From contig PNKE01000063.1 in the NCBI GenBank assembly GCA_013822245.1, forward strand, positions 1 to 53,742: a DNA stretch of 53,742 nt. The letters run 5' to 3'. A program made the translations under genes and the position numbers. The stretch is from Candidatus Solibacter sp. GTDB lineage: Bacteria; Acidobacteriota; Terriglobia; Bryobacterales; Bryobacteraceae. The notes under the pieces were generated by a model. The model was not told the DNA's origin. It did not search any database and saw nothing but the letters and a program-made list of their open reading frames with translations. Shown in pieces: positions 1-9,013 of the stretch; position 1 is the stretch's first letter; the number at the start of each line of letters is the position of its first letter.

Positions 1-685
1 CGGCAAGACGGTTCTTAGGGGTCAGGGTGGGGCCGACGACGGTGTAGGGGGTGCCGGTTTTGGTCCAGGGGATCTCGTAGGTTTCGAGGGCGGAGGCCGC
101 GCGGCGGCGGACGACGATGGTGGCCTTGTCGCCGGTTTCGGGGGCGCGGGGCAGGACGGCCTGTTCGCGGTAAAAGATCTGGTCGATGGCCCAGCGGCGG
201 GTGGCGCGTTCATTGGCGAACGACTGCTGGCGGGCGATGCGGGCGACCCAGTCGAGGGCGGGTTCGCCGTCGATGGAGACGAGTTCGTCGCCGATTTCAA
301 AGGGGTATTTGGAGAGGGGCAGGGCGGAGCGGGTGATGGAGTCGATCAGCGGGCGGCCGCCGTAGAGGTCGACGCCGAGGGGGATGGAGGCGAGGTAATC
401 GGAGGGGAGATAGAAGCCGGAGTGGAGGTCGCGGAGGCTGGCGACGTATTCGGCGCAGATTTCAAAGAATTCGAGATCGGAATTGGCGGCCTCGACGCGG
501 GTGATCCAGGGGGCGATGTCGAGGGCGTCGAATTTGAGGGCGTCGCGTTTCCATTCATAGGGGGCGTAGGACTTGGCGACGAAGCCGGCGAGTTGTTCGA
601 AATCGACGCGGCGCTGGGCGGGGGACATCTGGGCCAGGGCGGAGAGGGCGGTGAGACAGAAGACGGCGATGAGACGGCGGGCCAC
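1..685 (-). CDS. S41-like secreted peptidase with PDZ-type region (partial)
   Basis: Reading the minus strand from a GTG at 685 gives an uninterrupted frame that leaves the left edge, about 228 codons. The start is chosen because AAGGAGG lies just upstream; a second GTG at 691 overlaps that ribosome site and is less likely. The protein opens with a signal peptide (RRLIAVFCLTALSALAQ). A helical segment follows that contains LRDLHSGFYLPSDY, then FEIGDELVSIDGEPALDWV, which reads like the PDZ-type segment of tail-specific (S41/CtpA) proteases. The catalytic Ser/Lys region would lie beyond the window, so activity cannot be judged. It probably acts in the periplasm or outside the cell. The family assignment is inferred from domain pattern only. 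A small membrane protein gene ends 33 bases upstream in the same orientation. Confidence 0.6.
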   Translation of the reverse strand, partial: MARRLIAVFCLTALSALAQMSPAQRRVDFEQLAGFVAKSYAPYEWKRDALKFDALDIAPWITRVEAANSDLEFFEICAEYVASLRDLHSGFYLPSDYLASIPLGVDLYGGRPLIDSITRSALPLSKYPFEIGDELVSIDGEPALDWVARIARQQSFANERATRRWAIDQIFYREQAVLPRAPETGDKATIVVRRRAASALETYEIPWTKTGTPYTVVGPTLTPKNRLA

Positions 686-718
686 GGGCACCTCCTTGGG
701 GTGTGTGAGATCAGGATA

Positions 719-1132
719 TCAGCGGGGGCGGGCGGGGGCGGCGCCGGATGTCATCAGGCAATAGGCGAGCATGGAGATGCCGGCGGTGGCGAGGGCTTGG
801 CCGGAGACGATGTAGAGGAAGATGCGGCCTTCGGGTCCGGCCAGACCGCCGGGGCCGAAGAAGAGGGCCATGACGGCGGCGGCGAGGAGACCGGCGAACA
901 GGATGGCTTTGGCGCGCTTGGGGCCGGCGGGGAAGCGTGCGCCGGAGAGGGCGAGGGGGATGCCTGCGACGGCCCAGGCGGCAAGGCAGACATAGCCGCT
1001 GGCCTGGGCCCAGCCAGCCCAGAAGAACGTGGGGGAGTTCAATAGGATGAGGCCGGAGGTGACGGCGTTGCCGGCGGCCCAGCCGATGGCGGCAGAGAGG
1101 AGCGATGCGGCGATGCGGCCGGGGAGACGCAA
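719..1132 (-). CDS. Small four-helix membrane protein, unknown function
   Basis: This 137-aa protein starts at TTG 1132, with AAAGGT a few bases upstream. It has about four hydrophobic segments: residues 5-30, 40-62, 75-95 and 105-128. These are separated by short Arg/Lys-containing turns (GARFPAGPKRAKA), and the C-terminus is Pro/Arg rich. I recognise no family motif. It lies 33 bases upstream of the S41-like protease gene in the same direction and could be co-transcribed with it. The shorter overlapping frame in this region (754-993) is a shadow. Function is unknown. Confidence 0.55.
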   Translation of the reverse strand: MRLPGRIAASLLSAAIGWAAGNAVTSGLILLNSPTFFWAGWAQASGYVCLAAWAVAGIPLALSGARFPAGPKRAKAILFAGLLAAAVMALFFGPGGLAGPEGRIFLYIVSGQALATAGISMLAYCLMTSGAAPARPR

Positions 1133-1237
1133 TAGGGGAGACCTTTAGGACATGATTTTAGCGAAACAGTGAGCAGTATGCAGAGTTTGTTGGATAGCGT
1201 CACGGCGGCGCAAGCAGGCGTAAGACGATTTCAGTGA

Positions 1238-1290
1238 GCAAAACACGAGCCGCCCCGGAGCATGGCATCGAGGCGGCGTTTGTGTTTTGC
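1238..1290 (-). terminator. Large hairpin just 3' of lon
   Basis: Arms at 1238-1254 and 1272-1290 pair as GCAAAACAC/GTGTTTTGC (9 bp) plus GCCGCC/GGCGGC (6 bp), with a small internal bulge and a 17-nt loop. It begins five bases past the lon stop, so it probably ends the clpB-lon transcript. There is no long U-tract after the stem on the minus strand, so it could instead protect the 3' end. Confidence 0.55.
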
Positions 1291-1295
1291 GGCGG

Positions 1296-3647
1296 TTATG
1301 CAGCCGGTGCGGGCTCCGGGACGAGGGAGGGCAGGGCGGCGGCGAAGACCTGGCCGACGTTTTCGGCGAAGATGAACTCCATCTCGTCGCGGACGTGATC
1401 GGGGAGGTCGCGGAGGTCCTTGGCGTTGGCCTTGGGCATGATGACGCGCTTGATGCCGGCGCGGCGGGCGGCGAGCACCTTTTCCTTGACGCCGCCGATG
1501 GGCAGGACGCGTCCGGTGAGGGTGATTTCGCCGGTCATGGCGGTGTCGGCGCGGGCGGGCTTGCGGGTGTAAAGCGACGCCATGGCGACGGCGGCGGTGA
1601 TGCCCGCGGAAGGTCCGTCCTTGGGGATGCCGCCGGCGGGGACGTGGATGTGTACGCCAAAGTCGCTGAAGGCATCGGCGTCGATGCCGTACTCGGCGGC
1701 GTGGGCCCAGAGGTAGCTTTGGGCGGCTTTGGCGGATTCCTGCATGACTTCGCCGAGCTGGCCGGTGAGGGTGAGGCCCTTGCCCTTGGGCAGGAGGGTG
1801 CCTTCGATGTAGAGGACGTCGCCGCCCGAGGGGGTCCAGGCGAGTCCGGTGGCGACGCCGGGGGGAAGGTTGGTGCGGGACTCCTCGGGGAGGAAGGTTT
1901 CGGGGCCGAGGAGGTCGACGACGCGCTCGGGCGTCATTTCGATTGTCGTGTCCTTGGCTTCGGCGATGCGGAGGGTGGCTTTTCGGGCGAGGCGGGCGAT
2001 GCCGCGTTCGAGATTGCGGAGACCGGCTTCGCGGGTGTAGGAGCCGATCAGCTTGCGCAGACCGGCGTCGGGGAAGACAACCTCATCGGAGGTGAGGCCG
2101 GCTTCCTTGAGCTGGCGGGGGATGAGGTAGCGGTTGGCGATGGCCACCTTTTCCTCCTCGCTGTAGCCGGAGAGGCGGATGACCTCCATGCGGTCGAGAA
2201 GGGGCTGGGGCAGGGTGTCGAGGGTGTTGGCGGTGGTGATGAACATGACCTTCGAGAGGTCGAAGGGCAGGTCGAGGTAGTTGTCGCGGAAGGTTGAGTT
2301 CTGGGCGGGGTCGAGGACTTCGAGGAGGGCGGAGGCGGGGTCTCCGCGGAAGTCACGGCCGAGCTTGTCGATCTCGTCCAGCATGAGGACGGGGTTTTTT
2401 GAACCGGCGCGGCGGAGGGCCTGGATGAGGCGTCCGGCCATGGCGCCGATATAGGTGCGGCGGTGGCCGCGGAGCTCGGCTTCGTCATGGAGGCCGCCGA
2501 CGCTCATGCGTTCGAACTTGCGGCCGAGGGCGCGGGCGATGGACTGGCCGAGGGAGGTTTTGCCGACGCCGGGCGGGCCGACGAAACAGAGGATGGGGGC
2601 CTTGGCGTCGGGGTTGCGCTGGAGGACGCCGAGGTGTTCGAGGATGCGTTCCTTAACGTCGTCGAGGCCGTAGTGGTCTTCGTTGAGGATGCCGCGGGCG
2701 CGGGCGATTTCGAGATGGTCCTCGGTGGTTGTGTTCCAGGGCAGTTCGAGGACGAGATCGAGCCAGGTGCGCAGGACGTGGCGTTCGGGCGACTGGGAGG
2801 GGAGGCGCTCGAGGCGGCCGAGTTCGCGGTTGGCCTCCTTGAGGGCGGCCTCGGGGAGGGCCGTTTCCTCGAGGCGTTTGCGGAGTTCAGCGACTTCGGC
2901 CTTTTCGGGGTCGTCTTCGCCGAGTTCCTGCTGGATGGCCTTCATCTGGCGGCGGAGCATGTAGTCGCGCTGCTCCTTGCTGATCTCGGAATGGGCCTCG
3001 CTGATGATCTTCTGGCGCATTTCGAGGACCTGGATCTCGTGGGAGACGTGTTTGACGGCGAGTTTGAGGGCTTCGGTGAGGGTGGTGGCTTCGAGCAGGC
3101 CCTGTTGCTTTTCGAGGTCCATGCTGAAGGCGGTGGCGAGGAGGGCGATGACCTGGGCGGGGTCGTCGGCCGAGCCGAGCAGGCCGGCGATCTGTTCGGC
3201 GGCCTGGGGGTTGATCTTCTCGATGGCCTTGGAGGCGAGTTCGTAGAGGGCGGTTTGAAGGGCTTCGCGGTCCTCGCCGTCATCGATTTCGAGGGGCCAG
3301 TCGACGGGGACGGCGTGGAAGAACTTCTCGCCCATCTGGAGATCGACGGCGCGGACGCGCTCCATGCCGGAGACGATGATCTCGATGGAATGGGCGGATG
3401 AACGAAGGGCCTTGCGGATGCGGGCGAGGGTGCCGGCGGAGTTCAAGTCCGCGGCGGCTGGGCTTTCCTGTTCGGGGTCGCGCTGGGCGAGCAGGAGGAT
3501 TTCGCCGTCGTGCAGCTCGATGGCGGCATCGACGGCGGCGCGCGAGACGTCGCGGCCGACCGAGAGCGGGATGACGAGCTTCGGGAAGACGACGACGTTT
3601 TTCAGCGCGAGGACCGGCAGGGCGGCCGGCTGGTGCTCTTCGTTCAT
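1296..3647 (-). CDS. lon: ATP-dependent protease Lon (LonA type)
   Basis: A protein of 783 aa, the usual LonA length. The start at 3647 (MNEEHQPAALPVLALK) is chosen because AAGGAGATCC lies immediately upstream; an ATG 30 bases earlier has no ribosome site. Domains run in order: LON substrate-binding domain (about 1-200), coiled helical region, AAA+ module with Walker A GPPGVGKTS and Walker B PVLMLDEIDK, then the Lon protease domain. The catalytic Ser is in PKDGPSAGI and the Lys in GGVKEKVLAARRAG, the Ser-Lys dyad. Lon degrades misfolded and regulatory proteins in the cytoplasm. It lies 41 bases downstream of clpB in the same direction and probably shares its promoter, pairing refolding and degradation of damaged proteins. 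Confidence 0.97.
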   Translation of the reverse strand: MNEEHQPAALPVLALKNVVVFPKLVIPLSVGRDVSRAAVDAAIELHDGEILLLAQRDPEQESPAAADLNSAGTLARIRKALRSSAHSIEIIVSGMERVRAVDLQMGEKFFHAVPVDWPLEIDDGEDREALQTALYELASKAIEKINPQAAEQIAGLLGSADDPAQVIALLATAFSMDLEKQQGLLEATTLTEALKLAVKHVSHEIQVLEMRQKIISEAHSEISKEQRDYMLRRQMKAIQQELGEDDPEKAEVAELRKRLEETALPEAALKEANRELGRLERLPSQSPERHVLRTWLDLVLELPWNTTTEDHLEIARARGILNEDHYGLDDVKERILEHLGVLQRNPDAKAPILCFVGPPGVGKTSLGQSIARALGRKFERMSVGGLHDEAELRGHRRTYIGAMAGRLIQALRRAGSKNPVLMLDEIDKLGRDFRGDPASALLEVLDPAQNSTFRDNYLDLPFDLSKVMFITTANTLDTLPQPLLDRMEVIRLSGYSEEEKVAIANRYLIPRQLKEAGLTSDEVVFPDAGLRKLIGSYTREAGLRNLERGIARLARKATLRIAEAKDTTIEMTPERVVDLLGPETFLPEESRTNLPPGVATGLAWTPSGGDVLYIEGTLLPKGKGLTLTGQLGEVMQESAKAAQSYLWAHAAEYGIDADAFSDFGVHIHVPAGGIPKDGPSAGITAAVAMASLYTRKPARADTAMTGEITLTGRVLPIGGVKEKVLAARRAGIKRVIMPKANAKDLRDLPDHVRDEMEFIFAENVGQVFAAALPSLVPEPAPAA

Positions 3648-3688
3648 TGGATCTCCTTGTGGATTACGGGTGGCCATGGGGTAGGGTG

Positions 3689-6319
3689 TCAGGCGTTGGC
3701 GCCGGCGGGGGTATCTTCGCTGCGCGGTTCGACCTTGAGTTCGCCGTTGACCAGGGCGGCGACGACGGACTGGCCGTCGCGGATGGCGCCGTCGAGCAGG
3801 GCGCGGGCGAGGCGGGTTTCGAGTTCGCGCTGGATGGCGCGTTTGAGGGGGCGGGCGCCGAAGTCGGGTTCATAGCCGACGCGGGTGAGGTATTCGCGGG
3901 CGGCGTCGGTGAGTTCGAGCGTGATGTGACGCGCTTCGAGGCGGCGCTTGAGGTGGCCGAGTTGAATATCCACGATTCTCTTTAGATGTTCGGACCTGAG
4001 GGAATGGAAGACAACTGTTTCGTCGATGCGGTTGAGGAACTCGGGGCGGAAATGGCGGCGGAGTTCGTCCTGGACGGCGAGTTTCATCATCTCGTAGCCG
4101 GCGCCGGTGGGATCGCCGGAGTAAGAGCGGATCTTATCGCTGGCGAGGTTGGAGGTCATGATGAGGATCGTATTGCGGAAGTCGATGGTGCGGCCCTGGC
4201 CGTCGGTGAGGCGGCCGTCGTCGAGGACCTGGAGCAGGATGTTGAAGACGTCGGGGTGGGCCTTTTCGATTTCGTCGAACAGGACGACTGAATAGGGGCG
4301 GCGGCGGATGGCTTCGGTGAGCTGGCCGCCTTCGTCGAAGCCGACGTAGCCGGGGGGCGCGCCAATCATGCGGGCGACGGCGTGGCGTTCCTGGTATTCG
4401 CTCATGTCGAGGCGGACGAGGGCGCGGGTGTCGTCGAACAGAGTTTCGGCGAGGGCGCGGGCGAGTTCGGTTTTGCCGACGCCGGTGGGACCGAGGAACA
4501 GGAAGCTGCCGATGGGGCGGTTGGGGTCGTTGAGTCCGGCGCGGGCGCGCTGAACGGCTTCGGCGACGACGCGGACGGCTTCGTCCTGGCCGACGACGCG
4601 GAGATGGAGGTGCTGTTCGAGGTGGAGGAGTTTGCGCAGTTCGCCCTCCAAGAGCCGTGAGACGGGGACGCCGGACCAGCGGGAGACGACCTCGGCGATG
4701 TCTTCCTCGTCGACCTCTTCTTTGAGAAGGCGCTGCTGGCCTTCGGTGGACTGGAGAAGCGATTCTTCGTCCTTGAGGGTCCGTTCAAGGCCCTGGAGGC
4801 GACCGAATTTAAGTTCGGCGACGCGGTTCAGATCGTAGGCGCGTTCGGCGACGTCGATTTCGTGCTTGGTGTGTTCGATCTGTTCGCGGAGCGAGCGGAG
4901 GCGCTGGACGGCGTCTTTTTCGCCCTGCCAGCGGGACTTGAGCGCGGCGGCTTCCTTGTCGAGGGAGTAGAGATCCTCTTCGAGTTTTATGAGGCGCTCG
5001 CGGCTGGCGTCGTCGGTCTCCTTGCGCAGGGCTTCGCGCTCGATCTGAAGCTGCATGACGCGGCGGAGCTTTTCGTCGAGCTCGGAGGGCATGGAGTCGA
5101 TTTCGGTGCGCAGGCGGGCGGCCGATTCGTCGACGAGGTCGATAGCTTTGTCGGGGAGGAAACGGTCAGAGATGTAGCGATTAGAAAGGACGGCGGCGGC
5201 GACCAGGGCGGCGTCCTTGATGCGGACGCCGTGGTGGACTTCGTAACGCTCCTTGAGCCCGCGGAGGATGGAGATGGTGTCCTCGACGTTGGGCTGGCCG
5301 ACGACGACGGGCTGGAAGCGGCGTTCGAGGGCGGCATCCTTTTCGACATGTTTACGGTATTCGTCGAGGGTGGTGGCGCCGATGCAGTGGAGTTCGCCGC
5401 GGGCGAGCATGGGTTTGAGGAGGTTGCCGGCGTCCATGGCGCCTTCGGCTTTGCCGGCGCCGACGACGGTGTGGAGTTCGTCGATGAAGAGGATGACCTG
5501 GCCCTCGCTGGCCTGGACCTCCTTGAGGACGGCTTTGAGGCGCTCTTCGAATTCGCCGCGGAACTTGGCGCCGGCGATGAGAGCGCCCATATCGAGCGAG
5601 ACGACGCGGCGGTGTTTGAGGCCTTCGGGGACGTCGCCGCGGACGATGCGCTGGGCGAGACCTTCGGCGATTGCGGTCTTGCCGACGCCGGGTTCACCGA
5701 TAAGAACAGGGTTGTTCTTTGTGCGGCGGGAGAGGACCTGCATGACGCGGCGGATTTCGTCGTCACGGCCGATGACGGGGTCGAGTTTACCGTCCTCGGC
5801 CATTTTGGTGAGGTCGCGGCCGTACTGGTCGAGGGCCTGATAGGTGCCTTCGGGGTTCTGGGTGGTGACGCGCTGGGCGCCGCGGACCTCTTTGATGGCG
5901 GCTTCGAGCTTTTCGCGGGTGAGGCCGGCTTCCTTGAGGGCGGTGCCGGCGGCTCCGTTGGCGGCCGAGAGGGCGATGAGGAGGTGTTCGACGCTGACGA
6001 AGTCGTCCTTGAAGCGGCGGGCCTCGATGGCGGCGGCGGCGAGGGCCTTTTCGAGGCGCTGGGTGATGTACATGCCGGGTCCGCCGGAAGAGGTTTCGAC
6101 CTTGGGGAGGCGGTTCAGCTCGGCCATGAGGCGGGAATGGAGGTTTTCGAGTTTGAGGCCGGCGCGGAGCAGGATGGGCTGGGCGAGTCCGTTTTCCTGT
6201 TCGAGGAGGGCGGCGAGGAGGTGTTCGGCGTCGACCTGCTGGTGGGAGAGACGGGCGGCGAGTTCCTGTGCGGATCGAAGGGCGTCCTGGGATTTTTCGG
6301 TAAGACGGTTTGGGTCCAT
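3689..6319 (-). CDS. clpB: ATP-dependent chaperone/disaggregase ClpB
   Basis: 876 aa, full length for ClpB. The N-terminal Clp-N repeat domain ([18 protein letters not shown] onward, about 1-150) is followed by AAA-1 with Walker [10 protein letters not shown] and [11 protein letters not shown] long coiled-coil middle domain (about 410-530, rich in E/K/R/L) is what distinguishes ClpB from ClpA/ClpC. AAA-2 has Walker [10 protein letters not shown] and [14 protein letters not shown]. There is no ClpP-binding loop obvious in AAA-2. It extracts and refolds aggregated proteins with DnaK. It is the first gene of a clpB-lon operon. A sigma70-like promoter lies just upstream, and I see no CIRCE operator (TTAGCACTC-N9-GAGTGCTAA). 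Confidence 0.97.
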   Translation of the reverse strand: MDPNRLTEKSQDALRSAQELAARLSHQQVDAEHLLAALLEQENGLAQPILLRAGLKLENLHSRLMAELNRLPKVETSSGGPGMYITQRLEKALAAAAIEARRFKDDFVSVEHLLIALSAANGAAGTALKEAGLTREKLEAAIKEVRGAQRVTTQNPEGTYQALDQYGRDLTKMAEDGKLDPVIGRDDEIRRVMQVLSRRTKNNPVLIGEPGVGKTAIAEGLAQRIVRGDVPEGLKHRRVVSLDMGALIAGAKFRGEFEERLKAVLKEVQASEGQVILFIDELHTVVGAGKAEGAMDAGNLLKPMLARGELHCIGATTLDEYRKHVEKDAALERRFQPVVVGQPNVEDTISILRGLKERYEVHHGVRIKDAALVAAAVLSNRYISDRFLPDKAIDLVDESAARLRTEIDSMPSELDEKLRRVMQLQIEREALRKETDDASRERLIKLEEDLYSLDKEAAALKSRWQGEKDAVQRLRSLREQIEHTKHEIDVAERAYDLNRVAELKFGRLQGLERTLKDEESLLQSTEGQQRLLKEEVDEEDIAEVVSRWSGVPVSRLLEGELRKLLHLEQHLHLRVVGQDEAVRVVAEAVQRARAGLNDPNRPIGSFLFLGPTGVGKTELARALAETLFDDTRALVRLDMSEYQERHAVARMIGAPPGYVGFDEGGQLTEAIRRRPYSVVLFDEIEKAHPDVFNILLQVLDDGRLTDGQGRTIDFRNTILIMTSNLASDKIRSYSGDPTGAGYEMMKLAVQDELRRHFRPEFLNRIDETVVFHSLRSEHLKRIVDIQLGHLKRRLEARHITLELTDAAREYLTRVGYEPDFGARPLKRAIQRELETRLARALLDGAIRDGQSVVAALVNGELKVEPRSEDTPAGANA

Positions 6320-6341
6320 GCGATCGTTCTCTTCTGATTAG

Positions 6342-6370
6342 ACTATAACACACATACGCAAGTTTCTAAA
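6342..6370 (-). promoter_or_regulatory. Promoter of clpB-lon
   Basis: On the minus strand, TTTAGA (6365-6370, 4/6 match to -35) and TATAGT (6342-6347, 5/6 match to -10) are separated by exactly 17 bases. They lie 22 bases upstream of the clpB ATG in a locally AT-rich stretch. This looks like a housekeeping promoter rather than a sigma32 site, since no CCCCAT-type -10 is seen. The rest of 6320-6551, between the divergent clpB and the membrane-protein gene, holds nothing else I can support. Confidence 0.6.
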
Positions 6371-6551
6371 ACAAGATATGAGTATGGTGGACTAAGATTA
6401 ATACAAATGAAGAGGAGATGAGTGACGAATGAAAGACGGGTTGAGAGGGGGGCAAGCGTTTGATGGGGAAGGGTTTTGGTACATAGGGGGAGGCCGTGGG
6501 CGGGCGTGGGAGGTGCGTTGGGTGTTGAGTAGTGGTATTTATTGAGATTCG

Positions 6552-8981
6552 ATGTCACTGCAGCGGATTATCGCTTGGGTAGTGTTGGCGGCCGGTGTGA
6601 CGGCGGCGGTTGTGGGTCTGACGGTAGGGGGAGCGGCTGCAACGGTGGGGTGGACGGGGCGTGGGGTGGCGCAGGTGGCGGGGTTGGTGGCCGTGTATGG
6701 GTTGGCTGTGGCGGGGGTGGTGAGGTGGAGGGCTGGGGTGTTTTTCCCGGCGTTGGGGGCGGTGGTGGCGGGGTACTCGATGCTGGCGCTGGGGCCGATG
6801 GCGGTGGTTGGGGCGGTTTGGGTGGTGGTGGGGGGATATGGGACGGGTGCGTGGATGATGCAGAGGCGGGTGAGGTTCATAAGGAAGTACCCGCAGGTGG
6901 TGACGGTCCTGGGGATGGGGGCGTGGGCGGTTTGGCTGTCGGTGGCTGCGCAGTGGCCGATGCATACAGTTTGGCTGTACACGGCCGCCTTTGGGGCGGC
7001 GGTATTTCAGTTGTACCGTCTGAGGTTGATCCAAGCGGCGTTACCGGAGTGGCCGCAAGGGAGGACGGAGACCGCGTGGGCGGCAGTGGCGATGTTTCCG
7101 GCGGTGTTGAACTGGCTGGGGGCGTTGAAGCCGGAAGTGTCGGCGGCGGGGATGTCGATGCACCTGCCGCTGGCGGCGCGGATGGCGGCGGAGCGTCACT
7201 GGGCGTTTGACGGGGCGGAGTTTTCATGGGCGGTGGGGCCGCTGAACGGCGACTGGATCTGGACATTGGCGTACATGGTGGGGGGCGAAGGCGGGGCGAA
7301 GCTGATGAACGCGCTGGTGCTGGCGTTGGTGTGTTCGCTGCTGTACACGTGGCTGCATGAGTTGCTGCCGGGCCGGATGGCGGCGTTGCTGACGGCGGGG
7401 TACGGGACGGCGCCGGTGGTGATGGGGGTGACAGGATCGCTGGAAACCGGCAACGTGGCGGGGGCGTTTCTGCTGGCCGGGCTGGTTTTCCACCGGCGTT
7501 ACATGAAGGCGCAGAAGCTGAGCGACGCGGTGGCGGCGGCGTTTCTGGCGGGGGCGGCGGCGGGGACGAGCCTGGGGGCGGGCGGGTTGGTGGTGGCGCT
7601 GATGCTGGTGACGCTGATGACATTTCAGGGGCGGCATGTTGTGTATGCGGGCGCGGCGGGGCTGGCGACATCGCTGATTCCGTATATAACGGCGGCGTGG
7701 CGGACGGGGAACCCGATCTTCCCGCACATGAACCACTACTTCCGGTCGCCGCTGTTCGACATGGTGCAGCCGCTGCGGGATTCGCGGATGAGCGAGGGGC
7801 TGAACTGGCGGACATGGTACGACCTGGCGTTCCACGGGACGAAGTTCGGGGCGCCGGGCGACGGGGCGATGGGGGTGATGCTATTCGTGCTGGTCCCGTT
7901 GTCGGTGGTGACGGTGCGGGGGGGGTGGCCGAAGGTGGGGCTGGCCGCGCTGTGGACGAGCGTGGTGGGGGCGGTCATCCTGCTCTGGGCGTCGCCGGAG
8001 GCAGGGCTGTTGTACCCGGCGTTGCCGCTGATGACCCTGGCGGTGGGCGCGGCGGCGGCGATGTTGAGGGCTGACAGCCGGCGGATGGATTTCGCGGTAG
8101 CGGGGTGGTGCGGCCTATCGATCATGGTGCATCTGGCAATGCTGCCCGCGGCGGGCGCCGAACACGCGACGCCGTTTCTCGGCCGGGTGTTCGACGGCGG
8201 CGGGGTGGAGCGGTATCTGGCGAGGTTTGCGCCGGAGAAGCCGCTGGTGGAGAAGATGAAGCGGTTGAAGCCGGACGCGCGGGCGGCGTGGATGGAGACG
8301 AACGCGATCGGGGCGTTTGCAGGACGGGCGTGGACGAACACGCCGGACAGCTACGGGTTCTGGCGGGCGATGCAGAACTCGACAGCCGCGGAGGGGCATT
8401 TGTTCCTGGCGGAGGAGAACCGGATCGAGTATTTCATCGCGCCGGTGGCGGAGAGCCAGAGGGCGATGTCGAATGTGTTCACCCGGGAGTTTCTGGACCT
8501 GTATACGGATCCTGTGGAGAGGTTTGGGGAATTTGAATTAAGGAAGATGGCGCCGGTGCGCAGGAGCCTGGCGGAGATTCCGCAGCCCTATGCGGGGGCG
8601 GGGGTGCATGACGAATTGAATTCGTTTGTGAGGTATGAGGGGCCGTGGTCGAGGGGGATGGGTTTTGACAAGGCGCACAAGGGTACGCTGGCGTTTACCA
8701 ACGATGCGCGGGCGAGGGTGCATATCCGGTTTGAGGGGCGGGCGATCACGCTGATTCACACGGCGGCATTGAACCGGTGCAGGCTGATGGCGGTGCTCGA
8801 CGGCGCCGAGAGCGTGGCGTTCAGCCAGAACTCGGAGCAGACGCAGTGGCAGGCGCGGACGCGGAGATTTGAGGCGCCGCCGGGATATCACACGCTGACG
8901 GTGCAGTTCCCGGCGCTTGCCCATGGCGTGCCGTCGGCATTGGGGTGTTTCGCGGACCTGGACGGATTCGTGGTGGAGTAG
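6552..8981 (+). CDS. Polytopic membrane protein with C-terminal soluble domain (GT-C-like)
   Basis: 809 aa. Residues 1-530 are almost entirely hydrophobic segments, about 12-14 helices, with short loops. A longer loop (NPIFPHMNHYFRSPLF region) resembles the extracytoplasmic loops of GT-C-fold glycosyltransferases (ArnT/PMT-like). Residues about 560-809 are soluble. The final 110 residues (VRYEGPWSRGMGFD onward) alternate hydrophobic and polar positions like a beta-sandwich or carbohydrate-binding module and contain FEGRAITLIHTAAL and PPGYHTLTVQFP. Seen: the membrane topology and a tail domain. Inferred: a cell-envelope sugar transferase or related enzyme. No catalytic acidic pair could be assigned with confidence. 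It is divergent from clpB. The weak site ahead of ATG 6552 gives no strong start evidence. Confidence 0.7.
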   Translation: MSLQRIIAWVVLAAGVTAAVVGLTVGGAAATVGWTGRGVAQVAGLVAVYGLAVAGVVRWRAGVFFPALGAVVAGYSMLALGPMAVVGAVWVVVGGYGTGAWMMQRRVRFIRKYPQVVTVLGMGAWAVWLSVAAQWPMHTVWLYTAAFGAAVFQLYRLRLIQAALPEWPQGRTETAWAAVAMFPAVLNWLGALKPEVSAAGMSMHLPLAARMAAERHWAFDGAEFSWAVGPLNGDWIWTLAYMVGGEGGAKLMNALVLALVCSLLYTWLHELLPGRMAALLTAGYGTAPVVMGVTGSLETGNVAGAFLLAGLVFHRRYMKAQKLSDAVAAAFLAGAAAGTSLGAGGLVVALMLVTLMTFQGRHVVYAGAAGLATSLIPYITAAWRTGNPIFPHMNHYFRSPLFDMVQPLRDSRMSEGLNWRTWYDLAFHGTKFGAPGDGAMGVMLFVLVPLSVVTVRGGWPKVGLAALWTSVVGAVILLWASPEAGLLYPALPLMTLAVGAAAAMLRADSRRMDFAVAGWCGLSIMVHLAMLPAAGAEHATPFLGRVFDGGGVERYLARFAPEKPLVEKMKRLKPDARAAWMETNAIGAFAGRAWTNTPDSYGFWRAMQNSTAAEGHLFLAEENRIEYFIAPVAESQRAMSNVFTREFLDLYTDPVERFGEFELRKMAPVRRSLAEIPQPYAGAGVHDELNSFVRYEGPWSRGMGFDKAHKGTLAFTNDARARVHIRFEGRAITLIHTAALNRCRLMAVLDGAESVAFSQNSEQTQWQARTRRFEAPPGYHTLTVQFPALAHGVPSALGCFADLDGFVVE

Positions 8982-9013
8982 CGGCTGGGGCGCGAGACGG
9001 TAGGATGGAGTGT

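Noticed and set aside
1287-3401. Long plus-strand frames opposite lon
   Set aside because: Shadows of lon; no family motifs and no start signals.
4862-6337. 491-codon plus-strand open frame opposite clpB
   Set aside because: Its composition (Gly, Ala, Glu, Asp, Val rich) is what C-ending codons of the opposite gene produce in high-GC DNA; clpB on the minus strand is full-length and conserved.
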